Notes under the pieces: model-generated | What the model saw: only the letters and a program-made list of their open reading frames with translations | Database searches by the model: none | What the model was told of the DNA's origin: nothing | Made by a program: the position numbers and the translations under genes | Assembly: GCA_003214055.1 (NCBI GenBank) | Contig: QCMD01000004.1 | Location: 1-64,000 of the forward strand | Reading direction: 5' to 3' | DNA from: Prochlorococcus sp. AG-418-K17 | Lineage (GTDB): Bacteria; Cyanobacteriota; Cyanobacteriia; PCC-6307; Cyanobiaceae | Length of the DNA stretch: 64,000 nucleotides | Part shown: one piece after another, positions 29,410 to 39,885 of the stretch | Numbering within the stretch: position 1 is the first letter of the stretch | Layout of the letters: each line of letters opens with the position of its first letter

Positions 29410-29952
29410 TTACTTAATAATTTTTATTTCGTGATGATTCTCTACTATCTTCAATTTATTTTTATTCCAGGAATAGATGACTCTAAATCTATAATTGTCT
29501 GAATCAACTAACCTTGTATGTTCAAGAATGTACCAATCATCATAAGAAGATTCAAAAATTAATTCATGTTCATCTATTTGCTTTATATTAGATATCCCCT
29601 CAATATCGCTGAGATAAAAATTTTCTCTTATCAATTGATGTCCTTTAATGTAGGCTTGCATTTCCCCTTTTTCTTTGTATTGCGGATATTTGTCGAAAAA
29701 GGCATATTTTCTTTCTGGATACCATGAAAATTTATAATGTGATTCCCATTTGTTTTTATTTTTGAGGGCTTGTATATTTATTTTCATACATAAGTTATAA
29801 GCTTTTTGCTCCTCTTCAAGAAAATACGTTCTTTTAGACTTCCAAAGTCCGATATTACGAGAGAACCACCTCTTTAAATTACTATCCAAACTTATTTCTG
29901 GTGAAGTATTACCTCCAGCATTCAAGTTATTATTTTGATTAATAGCAACCAT
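29410..29952 (-). CDS. Conserved protein, possibly a calycin-fold (lipocalin/CpeS-like) barrel
   Basis: 180 residues with no certain family. After a polar N-terminus, the segment RNIGLWKSKRTYFLEEE recalls the first strand of calycin-type proteins, including phycobiliprotein lyases of the CpeS group. The C-terminal half is a series of alternating strands (DDWYILEHTRLVDSDNYRF, then IYSWNKNKLKIVENHHEI). No heme- or bilin-specific residues can be pinned down, so the lyase reading is speculative. It is divergent from sasA across 106 bases. Confidence 0.65.
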   Translation of the reverse strand: MVAINQNNNLNAGGNTSPEISLDSNLKRWFSRNIGLWKSKRTYFLEEEQKAYNLCMKINIQALKNKNKWESHYKFSWYPERKYAFFDKYPQYKEKGEMQAYIKGHQLIRENFYLSDIEGISNIKQIDEHELIFESSYDDWYILEHTRLVDSDNYRFRVIYSWNKNKLKIVENHHEIKIIK

Positions 29953-30058
29953 TTATAAATAAGACCTATATATTTCATAGCTTATCTGTAAAATAAGTTT
30001 AGATATCTTAATGTGTTCATAAGCATTAACAGCTTTTCAACACTTCAGAGGAAATGAT

Positions 30059-31177
30059 TTGAATGAAAAAAAAGAACTAAAATTAATACTCGTAGCAGCT
30101 AGAAATCATCTTTCTAGTGCTGACATTAAATCCTTAATTTCCTATTTAGAATCTGATGATTGTGAATTCCAAATATCCCTTCAAATCTCTGAGCCTACCG
30201 AGCAACCTGAGCTACTTGAATTGCATAGATTAGTTGCTATTCCTGCTCTTATTAAAGTTTCTCCTGCACCAAAACAGATATTCGCAGGGAGTAATATTTT
30301 TGCTCAGCTGCAGAAATGGTTGCCAAGATGGAATCAGGAAGGATTAACAAAAAATTTGGGTATTAATTTACAAACTTCAAAAATTGATTCTATAAGAACA
30401 CAAAAGGAATTTCTTCTAGAAGATGAATTACTTGTTTTAAGACAAGAAAATGAGACTCTCACGAAAAGAATTGAATCACAAGAAAGACTTTTAAGAATGG
30501 TCGCACACGAATTAAGGACGCCTTTAACGGCAGCTACTCTTGCAATTCAAAGTCAGAAACTTGGCCAAATTGATATATCAAAATTACAAGAAGTTATTAA
30601 AAGAAGATTAGAAGAAATCGAACTTTTATCTCAAGATCTTCTTGAAGTTGGAACGACAAAATGGGAAGCGTTATTTAATCCACAAAAAATTGATTTGGGC
30701 AATATCAGTGCTGAAGCAATTCTTGAATTAGAAAAATTTTGGAGGTTGAGGAATATTAAAATAGATACCGACATACCATCTGATCTGCCAAGTGTATTCG
30801 CAGATCAGAGAAGAATGAGGCAAGTATTCCTAAACCTAATTGAAAATGCGCTTAAATTCTCAAGCAACTATGGAACTATAAAAATCACAATGATACATAA
30901 AACAAATCAATGGGTGGAAATAACAATATGTGACAAAGGTGCTGGAATCCCCTTAAGTGAACAAAAAAGGATCTTTCTTGATAGAGTAAGGCTTCCACAG
31001 ACATCTGAAGGAACTTCAGGATTTGGGATCGGCTTATCTGTTTGCAGAAGAATAGTGGAGGTTCATGGTGGGAGAATATGGGTCGTATCTGAAATTGGGG
31101 AAGGTTCTTGCTTTCATTTCACAGTTCCTGTATGGCAAGGCCAAAATAAAGATCAACAATACTTGACGAAAGGCTAG
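30059..31177 (+). CDS. sasA: Adaptive-response sensory kinase SasA, circadian clock output
   Basis: Histidine kinase that binds KaiC through an N-terminal KaiB/thioredoxin-like domain and phosphorylates RpaA to set daily transcription. The 372-residue protein has the KaiB-like domain at about 1-100, a coiled-coil stretch (about 118-140), HisKA with the phospho-acceptor histidine in [13 protein letters not shown] (about residue 151), an N-box NLIENALKF, and G-boxes [11 protein letters not shown] and [16 protein letters not shown]. The TTG start is supported by an AGAGGAAA ribosome site at the right distance; upstream frames stop at once. No kai gene or rpaA is in the window. tRNA-Glu follows downstream. 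Confidence 0.95.
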   Translation: MNEKKELKLILVAARNHLSSADIKSLISYLESDDCEFQISLQISEPTEQPELLELHRLVAIPALIKVSPAPKQIFAGSNIFAQLQKWLPRWNQEGLTKNLGINLQTSKIDSIRTQKEFLLEDELLVLRQENETLTKRIESQERLLRMVAHELRTPLTAATLAIQSQKLGQIDISKLQEVIKRRLEEIELLSQDLLEVGTTKWEALFNPQKIDLGNISAEAILELEKFWRLRNIKIDTDIPSDLPSVFADQRRMRQVFLNLIENALKFSSNYGTIKITMIHKTNQWVEITICDKGAGIPLSEQKRIFLDRVRLPQTSEGTSGFGIGLSVCRRIVEVHGGRIWVVSEIGEGSCFHFTVPVWQGQNKDQQYLTKG

Positions 31178-31221
31178 TTTTACTCTTAATTTTTAATAAG
31201 CAACTTAATTGCTATTTCCTT

Positions 31222-31294
31222 GGCCCCATCGTCTAGAGGCCTAGGACACCTCCCTTTCACGGAGGCGACAGGGGTTCGAATCCCCTTGGGGCTA
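31222..31294 (+). tRNA. trnE: tRNA-Glu (UUC)
   Basis: A 73-base cloverleaf. The acceptor stem GGCCCCA pairs with TGGGGCT (G1-U72 wobble, A73 discriminator), with a D-arm, anticodon stem CCTCC/GGAGG with loop CTTTCAC (anticodon TTC), and T-arm AGGGG-TTCGAAT-CCCCT. No CCA is encoded. Besides translation, this tRNA supplies glutamyl-tRNA to glutamyl-tRNA reductase, the first step of chlorophyll and heme synthesis. The last T-stem pair is G53-C61. It lies between sasA and a convergent START-like gene. Confidence 0.97.
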
Positions 31295-31321
31295 TTCAAA
31301 AATTTAGATAATTTAGGATAA

Positions 31322-31858
31322 TTATTTATTTAAGGCTTTAGCTTGCTTATCAACAGCAATCAAATTTTGTGATAAGTCTTTTTTTAGTCTTTTTTCTATC
31401 ATTGAAATAGGCATCCACTGACAACCTTGAACGGTAAGTTCATAAATTAATGAATTTTTTGAAGTATCTTTAATATTTTGAATTTTCCAACTACCCTCAA
31501 ATTTTCTGAAATCTCCTTTAATTAAATTAAATTTTAAAAGGCCAAGCTCTTTATCTTCAAATAAATCAATAGTTACTTCAGCTGAAAATTTCATACCTAG
31601 GAAATCTTGAGCCCCAACTTGTTTTAGGTGAACATTATTGTTATTTTGATATATTTTTTTGCTTGACAATAGATTTGGTATATAGATATTTAATCGATCA
31701 TAATCTGTTAAAACATTCCACAAAGAATCGAAACTTGCAGAAGTAGTTAGTTGAGCTGCGAGTCTTCTAGTTCCGCCAGAAAGCTTTTCCATCGTTTGCT
31801 CAATTGTCCTGTAATCATTTTTTTTAGAATGATCTAATGATTCTTGAGAATTTATCAT
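31322..31858 (-). CDS. SRPBCC/START-like (polyketide cyclase/coenzyme Q-binding type) protein
   Basis: 178-residue helix-grip protein. The core shows the typical LTTSASFDSLWNVLTDYDRL start, IPNLLSSKKI, VGAQDFLGMKF and a C-terminal long helix (ISMIEKRLKKDLSQNLIAVDK). Such domains bind hydrophobic ligands; cyanobacterial and plastid relatives are sometimes tied to quinone, lipid or chloroplast membrane functions, but the ligand here is unknown. It is a single gene whose end lies 27 bases from tRNA-Glu. Confidence 0.8.
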   Translation of the reverse strand: MINSQESLDHSKKNDYRTIEQTMEKLSGGTRRLAAQLTTSASFDSLWNVLTDYDRLNIYIPNLLSSKKIYQNNNNVHLKQVGAQDFLGMKFSAEVTIDLFEDKELGLLKFNLIKGDFRKFEGSWKIQNIKDTSKNSLIYELTVQGCQWMPISMIEKRLKKDLSQNLIAVDKQAKALNK

Positions 31859-32037
31859 AAATCAATTTTTTAATAAGATAAAAAATTATTTCTGTGTAAC
31901 TATACAGATAAAAACAGCAAATACTGAAAAATAAAAATAATTTTATTCATTTATTCCGATCTCAAAACGTAACCATTTTTGTAAAATCACTACAAACTAA
32001 ACTACAAATTGATAGTCTTTAATATAAAGAAAACTAA

Positions 32038-33153
<1,116 letters not shown>

Positions 33154-33264
33154 ATATTTGATATTTAAATTTAAGTTTAGCTTTCGAGATACTTTTTGGT
33201 TTAGACACAATATGTAGCTAATCTTCAAAAAAAAGAGGATTTTAAAAATAAGAATACTAAAAAT

Positions 33265-34788
33265 ATGCCTTCAACTTTAAGTAATCCTCTTAGATTAGGT
33301 TTGCGGCAAGAAAGAGTAATATCTCCACAATGCTTAGTAATCTTTGGTGCAAGTGGAGACCTTACTCATAGAAAATTAATACCAGCCTTATTTGAACTCT
33401 ATTTACAAAGAAGAATACCTAGTGAATTTGGAATAGTTGGTTGTGCGAGAAGACCTTGGTCTGATAATGAGTTTAGAGAAAAGATGAAAGTAAAACTAAC
33501 TAATCAAATATCTGGTAAAGAAAAGGAGTGGAATGAATTCTCTAAATATCTTTTCTATGAACCAGTTGACTTACAAAAAAGTGATCATGTCGTAAAGCTA
33601 TCTAAAAGATTAAATGAAATTGATAAAACACAAGCTACTCATGGAAATAGAACATTTTATTTATCAGTTTCACCAAATTTTTATGCAAGTGGATGCAAGG
33701 CTCTAAAAGCAGCTGGACTTTTAGATGATCCCAAGAAAAGTCGATTAGTGATTGAAAAACCTTTTGGAAGAGATTTTTCAAGTGCAAAAAAATTGAATAA
33801 GATTGTTCAAAGTTGTGCTGAAGAAATTCAGATTTATAGGATTGATCACTATTTGGGTAAAGAGACAGTTCAAAACATTCTTGTTTTGAGATTTGCTAAC
33901 ACTATTTTTGAACCAATTTGGAACAGAAATTATATATCAAGTGTTCAAATTACTTCATCTGAAACAGTAGGTGTTGAAGATAGAGCAGGTTATTATGAAA
34001 CCTCTGGTGCTTTAAGAGATATGCTTCAAAATCATATGACTCAAATGCTTGCTGTTACTGCTATGGAACCTCCCGGAAAATTTGAACCAGAAGCAATAAG
34101 AAGTGAAAAAGCTAAGGTTCTTCAAGCTTCAAAACTTGCTGATGAAAATGAGCCGTGGAATTGTTGCATAAGAGGTCAATATGGAGAGGGGGGTAATATT
34201 TCAAATCGACTAAAAGGATATAGGCAGGAAGATGGTGTACATAGTAATAGCACTACTGAAACTTATATTGCAGCAAAAGTTTTCGTTGATAACTGGCGTT
34301 GGCAAGGAGTACCTTTTTATTTGAGAACAGGGAAAAGACTACCCAAAAGACTTGGTGAAATAGTCCTGACTTTTAAAGACGTTCCTGTTCATTTATTTGA
34401 GTCAACAATAATAAATCCTGCACCTAATCAACTTATTCTCAGAATTCAGCCAAATGAAGGCGCTACTTTTAAATTCGAGGTAAAGTCACCTGGTTCTGGA
34501 ATGAAATCCAGACCTGTTGAGATGGAATTTTCTTATGATGAATCATTTGGAGAACCATCTGATGAAGGCTACGTAAGATTATTAGCTGATGCAATGCTTT
34601 CTGATCCAACCTTGTTTACAAGAAGTGATGAAGTAGAAGCTGCTTGGAAACTTTATACGCCATTAATAGAATTGATGGACAATTCTCCTTGGAAGTTACC
34701 TATTTATAATTATGAATCTATGACCTGGGGACCTCCTGAGTCTGATCAATTACTTGCTAAAGATAATATTTTCTGGCGCAGACCTTAA
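33265..34788 (+). CDS. zwf: Glucose-6-phosphate 1-dehydrogenase
   Basis: First enzyme of the oxidative pentose phosphate pathway and main NADPH source in the dark; 507 residues. The NADP fingerprint GASGDLTHRKL (about 28-38), the conserved EKPFGRD and the active-site RIDHYLGKE with its catalytic histidine are intact, and the C-terminus WGPPESDQLL is typical. In cyanobacteria G6PDH is redox-controlled through OpcA, encoded directly after it. Together with petH upstream this puts light and dark NADPH production side by side. Confidence 0.97.
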   Translation: MPSTLSNPLRLGLRQERVISPQCLVIFGASGDLTHRKLIPALFELYLQRRIPSEFGIVGCARRPWSDNEFREKMKVKLTNQISGKEKEWNEFSKYLFYEPVDLQKSDHVVKLSKRLNEIDKTQATHGNRTFYLSVSPNFYASGCKALKAAGLLDDPKKSRLVIEKPFGRDFSSAKKLNKIVQSCAEEIQIYRIDHYLGKETVQNILVLRFANTIFEPIWNRNYISSVQITSSETVGVEDRAGYYETSGALRDMLQNHMTQMLAVTAMEPPGKFEPEAIRSEKAKVLQASKLADENEPWNCCIRGQYGEGGNISNRLKGYRQEDGVHSNSTTETYIAAKVFVDNWRWQGVPFYLRTGKRLPKRLGEIVLTFKDVPVHLFESTIINPAPNQLILRIQPNEGATFKFEVKSPGSGMKSRPVEMEFSYDESFGEPSDEGYVRLLADAMLSDPTLFTRSDEVEAAWKLYTPLIELMDNSPWKLPIYNYESMTWGPPESDQLLAKDNIFWRRP

Positions 34789-34789
34789 A

Positions 34790-36091
34790 ATGAAACCTCA
34801 ATTAACACTTCAAACACCATTAGAACTTCCTCATAAGGAAATTTCTGATTATTTAAAAAAGTTATGGATTTCAGAAGATAAAGATAATTCTGGTGCTAAT
34901 ACTTTTACATTAATGGTCTGGCAGCCTGCTTGGTTAGAACAATGTTTAGTTCAAAAAGGATTAACTAATGGACCAATTACTGGAAATCTAACCCCAGAGG
35001 TAATTGAAGTAGCCAAAAAATTTATCCTAGATGAAGGACTCCCTTTCACAACTTCCCTTAATAGTGAAGAGTTAATAAATTTGTTGAAAAAAAATTTACC
35101 TAATAAGGATTTTGAAGATTTTAGAGGACAATTCTTTGAATCATCAATAAGTACATTAAATCCTAGGAGGTTAATAACCTTAGCTCCAACGTTAGATAAT
35201 AGTTCAGGCATCAAAACTTTTGTATCCGCTTACTGTCCACTAAGTGATAGTACTGCTATGCAGCCTATATGTGGGGACTTGGTTGTTATTAGAGGCGACT
35301 CTACCTCAATAAGGCAAAAAGGATTAAAAATAATTGATGAATTATATATTGATGAATTACCTTCATGGTTGTGGTGGAACGGGAGTTTGGATGAATCTCC
35401 TGAAATTTTCGAATACTTCACCAATCATGGTTCAAGGTTAATAATTGATACTTCTCTTGGATCGCCTAACAAATGTTTAAAAGTTTTAAATCAATTAAAG
35501 AAATCAAAAAAAGCTATTAATGATTTGAATTGGGTTAGATTGAAAAATTGGAGAGAATCATTGGCAATGATTTTTGATCCCCCATCAAGGAGAACAATTT
35601 TAGATCATATTACTGATATTGATATTGATATCGCAGGGGATCATATTCTCCAAGCTTTGTTTTTGATCTCATGGATTAGTGATAAACTTTGTTGGTCTTT
35701 TATAAGAGCTGAAAAAAATAAAGAATCAATAAAAATTGAATTTCAGAGAGTTAATGGTGAAAAAATTTCGACATCTATTAATCCTTTATCCTTGGGCAAT
35801 CCAAGCATTCATTTAGGGCAAGTTATTGGTTTGAGATTAATTTCAAAAGTTAGCGATGTTCAAAAAAATAATACATGTATAATACTCGGATGTGAATCAG
35901 TGGAATGTATGAGACTTGAAGCAGGAGGGATGGCTAATATGGAGTTAATAGAACAGGTTGTTCCAAATTCTTTTTCTTCATCAGAGTATGATGTTAGTAA
36001 ATTACTGGCAAGTAGTAGAGGTAATACAAGTCCTCTTTTTGAAAATGCCATTAAAATTGCCCTACAAATATTTAATGGTTTTAATAACTAA
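34790..36091 (+). CDS. opcA: G6PDH assembly/allosteric activator OpcA
   Basis: OpcA activates glucose-6-phosphate dehydrogenase and mediates its thioredoxin control in cyanobacteria. About 433 residues from the ATG at 34790, which is chosen because the protein then starts MKPQLTLQTPLELP, as in relatives. A longer TTG-initiated frame (34754) would overlap zwf by 35 bases for no conserved gain. Typical segments are FTLMVWQPAWLEQ, LPSWLWWNGSLD and the C-terminal CESVECMRLEAGGMA with conserved cysteines. It begins one base after the zwf stop. Confidence 0.93.
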   Translation: MKPQLTLQTPLELPHKEISDYLKKLWISEDKDNSGANTFTLMVWQPAWLEQCLVQKGLTNGPITGNLTPEVIEVAKKFILDEGLPFTTSLNSEELINLLKKNLPNKDFEDFRGQFFESSISTLNPRRLITLAPTLDNSSGIKTFVSAYCPLSDSTAMQPICGDLVVIRGDSTSIRQKGLKIIDELYIDELPSWLWWNGSLDESPEIFEYFTNHGSRLIIDTSLGSPNKCLKVLNQLKKSKKAINDLNWVRLKNWRESLAMIFDPPSRRTILDHITDIDIDIAGDHILQALFLISWISDKLCWSFIRAEKNKESIKIEFQRVNGEKISTSINPLSLGNPSIHLGQVIGLRLISKVSDVQKNNTCIILGCESVECMRLEAGGMANMELIEQVVPNSFSSSEYDVSKLLASSRGNTSPLFENAIKIALQIFNGFNN

Positions 36092-36094
36092 TAA

Positions 36095-37486
36095 ATGCCT
36101 TGTGTAATATCTTCTCCTTCAACTGATAGTGGAAAAACTACGTTATCGCTTTTGATATCTTGTTGGGCATTTTCGAAAGGTATAAAGATACAAACTTTCA
36201 AGGTGGGCCCAGATTATCTCGATCAACAACAACTTAGTTCAATTGGGCAACCTATTTGTAGGAATTTAGATATTTTTTTAAGTGGTGAAGAATGGGTTCA
36301 AGAAAGTTTTTTTAAACATTCTTCAAAATATGAATTCTCATTAATTGAGGGAGCAATGGGGTTGTTTGATGGATTAGGGTCAACAACCCATTCAAGCACA
36401 GCAAATATTGCTAAACTTCTTGATTTACCTATCATTTTCATAGTTAATGCTCGAGGACAAGTAGCTTCTCTTTTGGCTACCGTTAGAGGTTTCAGAGATT
36501 TTGATAGTGGGTTGTCAATAAAAGGAATTATATTTAATAACGTTAACTCAGATAGGCATAAAAATTTAATTAAACAAGTTTTTAAAGATGAAGATATTGA
36601 AATCCTCGGTTTTTTACCTTCTGATTCAAGAATATCTTTAAAAAAAGCTAATTTAGGTTTAATTTCTCCATTAGATAGTGGTAGAGAAATTGATGTTGAG
36701 TATTTTGCTAGTTTCGCGGAAAGAAATCTTAACTTATTTTCTCTAAGCAAATTTCTTAATTCACCTCAAAAAAAAATATTTAATACTTTCAGTAATAAAG
36801 ACTTTAAATTAGAACAAAGTAAACCTATTGCAATTGCAGAAGATAAAATTTTTCATTTTCAATACCCTGAAACTAAGGAGTTTTTGAGTGATATAGGTAT
36901 ACCTCTAATTTCATGGAGTATCTATGATGATGAAGAAATACCTAAAGAGGCTTACTCTTTAATAATTCCTGGAGGTTTTCCTGAAAAATACGCTGATCAT
37001 ATAAGTAATTCTAGAAAAAGTTTGAATTCTTTGAAGGAATTCCGCAAAAAAGGATTTATATATGCGGAGTGCGGCGGAATGATGATCTTAGGAGACTTTA
37101 TAAAAGATGAATATGGTAACAATCATAAGATGAGTGGAATTTTACCTTTTAAATCAAAAAAAAGTAGACTTTCAGTAGGTTATAGATATATTAAGGGTTT
37201 AAAAGACACTCCGATTATTAAACAAAATCAATTAATTAAAGGACATGAATTTCATTATTGGGAAATTGAAAATAATTTTTCTGAATTTGGTTTAAAAAAA
37301 ACCGATCATCAGAGAAAACTCTCTTACCCATGGAAAATTAAATCTTGGGAATCTGAATACGGAAATGAAGGTATGTTTGATAATAAATTACATGCGAGTT
37401 GGATTCACTTACATTTGCCAAGTTCTCCTGAAGTTGCAAAAAACTTTATAGCTGCTACCCAAATTGATTATTCGAAGGATTCTTAG
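36095..37486 (+). CDS. cobB: Cobyrinate a,c-diamide synthase
   Basis: Glutamine-dependent amidase of cobalamin synthesis (CobB/CbiA), 463 residues. The N-terminal P-loop SPSTDSGKTTLSL and KVGPDYLDQQQL are diagnostic for CbiA. The C-terminal class-I glutamine amidotransferase domain has its nucleophile cysteine in AECGGMMILG (about residue 326) and the histidine in HASWIHLHLPS. It is three bases after opcA, so cobalamin synthesis is joined to the zwf-opcA transcript. Its TAG stop interlocks with the TAA of the opposite gene (TTAG shared). Confidence 0.95.
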   Translation: MPCVISSPSTDSGKTTLSLLISCWAFSKGIKIQTFKVGPDYLDQQQLSSIGQPICRNLDIFLSGEEWVQESFFKHSSKYEFSLIEGAMGLFDGLGSTTHSSTANIAKLLDLPIIFIVNARGQVASLLATVRGFRDFDSGLSIKGIIFNNVNSDRHKNLIKQVFKDEDIEILGFLPSDSRISLKKANLGLISPLDSGREIDVEYFASFAERNLNLFSLSKFLNSPQKKIFNTFSNKDFKLEQSKPIAIAEDKIFHFQYPETKEFLSDIGIPLISWSIYDDEEIPKEAYSLIIPGGFPEKYADHISNSRKSLNSLKEFRKKGFIYAECGGMMILGDFIKDEYGNNHKMSGILPFKSKKSRLSVGYRYIKGLKDTPIIKQNQLIKGHEFHYWEIENNFSEFGLKKTDHQRKLSYPWKIKSWESEYGNEGMFDNKLHASWIHLHLPSSPEVAKNFIAATQIDYSKDS

Positions 37487-37962
37487 TTTATTATTAAGTC
37501 AAATATCTTATGAGGGGAACCTAAAAAAAACATTCCAGGCAAAGTAATTAATGGTCCTAAAAAACTCCCCACCATGACCTCAATTTTTGTGTGCCCTAGT
37601 GTTTCTTTCAAAAATATGTCGAATTCAGGATCAATTTTTTTTGATAATTTGTTGATTTCTGCTGCTTGAATACCAGCTGATTTTCGAACACCACTAGCGT
37701 CATACATAACTATAAGAGCAATAGCAACTGATAATGCAAATATTGAACTATCAAATCCCAACTCAAAACCTATCCCAGATGCCGCACCAGTAATTAGGGC
37801 AGAATGACTCGAAGGCATTCCTCCTGTTTCGAAAATAATTCCAAACCTTATCTCCCCAGTTGAGAAGAAATTAAAAAATATTTTAAACAATTGAGCAAGT
37901 AAACATGATAATAAACTCCAGAAAAGAACAGAATTATCAAATAAAACAAATATTTCAGACAT
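37483..37962 (-). CDS. Divergent PAP2 (DUF212) membrane protein
   Basis: 159 residues with about four hydrophobic segments. It carries the family-typical GGMPSSHSALITGAASGIG and MYDASGVRKSAGIQA plus LGHTKIEVMVGSFLG, which correspond to the phosphatase signature of acid phosphatase/vanadium haloperoxidase-related proteins. It is likely an integral membrane lipid phosphatase, but substrates are not established. It lies 13 bases after crtE on the same strand, so a link to prenyl-diphosphate hydrolysis is possible but unproven. Confidence 0.88.
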   Translation of the reverse strand: MSEIFVLFDNSVLFWSLLSCLLAQLFKIFFNFFSTGEIRFGIIFETGGMPSSHSALITGAASGIGFELGFDSSIFALSVAIALIVMYDASGVRKSAGIQAAEINKLSKKIDPEFDIFLKETLGHTKIEVMVGSFLGPLITLPGMFFLGSPHKIFDLIIN

Positions 37963-37975
37963 AAATTACAACTAT

Positions 37976-38878
37976 TTATCGATCTCTATTAGTAATGAAA
38001 TCAGCTAGAGAAATTAGATATTTTGCATCTGAACCCCAAGGCTCAATCGCCTTTTTTGCTTTTTCTACTAATTCAAAAGCTCTTTTCTTTGACTCTTCCA
38101 TTCCTAGTAACTTGGGATATGTGGTTTTATCAGCTAAAAGATCTTTACCAGCGGTTTTCCCGAGTTTTTCGCTGCTTGACGTTAAATCGAGAATATCATC
38201 TATTATTTGAAAAGCTAAGCCAATTCCCTCTGCGTATATTGTTAGAGCTTTTAATAAATTTTCGTTAGCTCCTGCTATCATCGCACCTGTTCTTACGCAA
38301 GCTTTTAGCAAAGCCCCAGTTTTATGAAGATGAATATACTCCAGAGTTTCAAGGTCAACTTCTTTCCCTTCACATTCTAAATCAACAACTTGTCCACCCA
38401 CTAACCCCGGTGCACCAGCAACTAAGGAAAGTTCACCAATTACATTTAATAACCTAGTTGGATCGACTCCTGGACTTCTTAAAGAGACCATTTCAAAGGC
38501 TCTAGTTAATAATGCATCGCCAGCAAGTATAGCTATTGCATCTCCATATACTTTATGATTTGTTGGTCTACCTCTCCTTAGGTCATCATTATCCATCGCA
38601 GGTAAATCATCATGAATCAAGGACATTGTATGAATCATTTCTAGTGCTACAGCAGTAGGAACAGCTAATGAAGGTTCTCCTCCAGCAAGTGAACAAGATG
38701 CCAAACATAAAATTGGACGAATTCTTTTCCCTCCAGCTAAGAGAGAATATCTCATTGACTCTCTAAGTATTTCTGGATTTTCAGGACCTAGGGAGAAATC
38801 AAGTGCTTCTTCTACTAATTTTTTGGTATCTATTAGATAATTATCAAAATCTGAGATATTTTCTATAACTTCAGTCAT
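37976..38878 (-). CDS. crtE: Geranylgeranyl diphosphate synthase
   Basis: trans-Prenyltransferase giving GGPP for carotenoids, the phytyl tail of chlorophyll and quinones. The 300-residue protein has the first aspartate-rich motif DDLPAMDND followed by [14 protein letters not shown], and the second motif IIDDILD. Small residues before the first motif fit a C20 product in cyanobacteria, but farnesyl synthase (ispA) cannot be fully excluded. It is followed by the PAP2-like gene and preceded by folD (36 bases). Confidence 0.93.
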   Translation of the reverse strand: MTEVIENISDFDNYLIDTKKLVEEALDFSLGPENPEILRESMRYSLLAGGKRIRPILCLASCSLAGGEPSLAVPTAVALEMIHTMSLIHDDLPAMDNDDLRRGRPTNHKVYGDAIAILAGDALLTRAFEMVSLRSPGVDPTRLLNVIGELSLVAGAPGLVGGQVVDLECEGKEVDLETLEYIHLHKTGALLKACVRTGAMIAGANENLLKALTIYAEGIGLAFQIIDDILDLTSSSEKLGKTAGKDLLADKTTYPKLLGMEESKKRAFELVEKAKKAIEPWGSDAKYLISLADFITNRDR

Positions 38879-38914
38879 TTTATTCCTTTAAAAATAATTT
38901 TTTTCATCTTAGGT

Positions 38915-39811
38915 TTATGGCAAAAGGTCATTAAGAGCTGATGATAATCCAAATTGTTTTTGCCAACTAAAAATAGTATTTACCAGTAACATTGTCACTG
39001 TCATTGGTCCAACACCTCCTGGAACAGGAGTGTAAGCAAATACTTTAGGAATGATATCTTCTAATAATACATCCCCACATAATCTGGTTTTATTTTTATC
39101 AGAACTTTTTACTCTATGTATTCCAACATCAATAATCACTGCTCCCTCTTTCACAAAACTAGAATCCACAAGATTAGGTTTTCCTGCAGCAGCGATAAGT
39201 ATGTCTGCTTCCTTACAGACTTTATTTAAATTTAATGTTTTTGAATGAGTTATTGTTACTGTCCCATTAAGATTCAACAACATGAGAGATAGGGGTTTCC
39301 CAACTAGTAAACTTCTTCCAATAACAACAATTTTTTTCCCTTCAATTGTAATTTTTTGGGATCTTAACAAATTAATAATTCCTGCTGGTGTACAAGATCT
39401 CATCGCAGGCTCGTTTTTTACTAGTTTGCCGATGTTTTCTTCATTTAATCCATCAACATCTTTGCTTGGATGGATATAACTTATCAATCTTTGCTCATCA
39501 AACTTTTTCGGGATGGGTAGTTGTAGCAACATTCCATCAATATCCTCGTCTAAGTTTAGTTTATTTATTAATTGCTCGACTTCTTTTTGATCTACATTTT
39601 CTTTAAGATGAAAGATAAAACTCTTTATTCCAACTCTCGAACATGCTTTTTCCTTGTTCTTAACGTACACACCACTTGCAGGGTCTTCACCTATTCTTAT
39701 TACAGCTAAACCAGGAGCTCTTTTTGCCGTTTTTTCATTACTAGATATATATTTATATAATCTTTCTTCAATTTCAAGAGATAATTTTTTTCCATCTAAT
39801 TTTATTGACAT
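38915..39811 (-). CDS. folD: Methylenetetrahydrofolate dehydrogenase / cyclohydrolase
   Basis: Bifunctional one-carbon enzyme, 298 residues, interconverting 5,10-methylene- and 10-formyl-THF. Key segments are the Tyr-x3-Lys catalytic pair in [23 protein letters not shown], the cofactor loop [14 protein letters not shown] and the C-terminal [16 protein letters not shown]. All are intact. It lies directly upstream of crtE on the minus strand and is divergent from the HD-domain protein (74 bases). Confidence 0.96.
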   Translation of the reverse strand: MSIKLDGKKLSLEIEERLYKYISSNEKTAKRAPGLAVIRIGEDPASGVYVKNKEKACSRVGIKSFIFHLKENVDQKEVEQLINKLNLDEDIDGMLLQLPIPKKFDEQRLISYIHPSKDVDGLNEENIGKLVKNEPAMRSCTPAGIINLLRSQKITIEGKKIVVIGRSLLVGKPLSLMLLNLNGTVTITHSKTLNLNKVCKEADILIAAAGKPNLVDSSFVKEGAVIIDVGIHRVKSSDKNKTRLCGDVLLEDIIPKVFAYTPVPGGVGPMTVTMLLVNTIFSWQKQFGLSSALNDLLP

Positions 39812-39885
39812 TTAAAAAAACATCTCCTTTTTACACCTAGCATGCCTATAATTTTAAATTATTCAAATAGATTTACCCATATTCT

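Noticed and set aside
31892-31907. Short inverted repeat CTGT...ACAG in the petH upstream gap
   Set aside because: Only four base pairs; expected by chance in AT-rich DNA.
31981-31993. NtcA-like site upstream of petH (GTA...TAC)
   Set aside because: The spacer is seven bases, whereas NtcA sites have eight; petH is NtcA-controlled in some cyanobacteria, but this copy does not fit the consensus.
34754-34789. Longer opcA reading frame from a TTG inside zwf
   Set aside because: It would overlap zwf by 35 bases and adds residues that do not fit the OpcA family; the ATG at 34790 matches the conserved N-terminus.
38023-39606. Plus-strand open frames within crtE and folD
   Set aside because: They are antisense to genes with complete catalytic motifs and have no recognisable domain.
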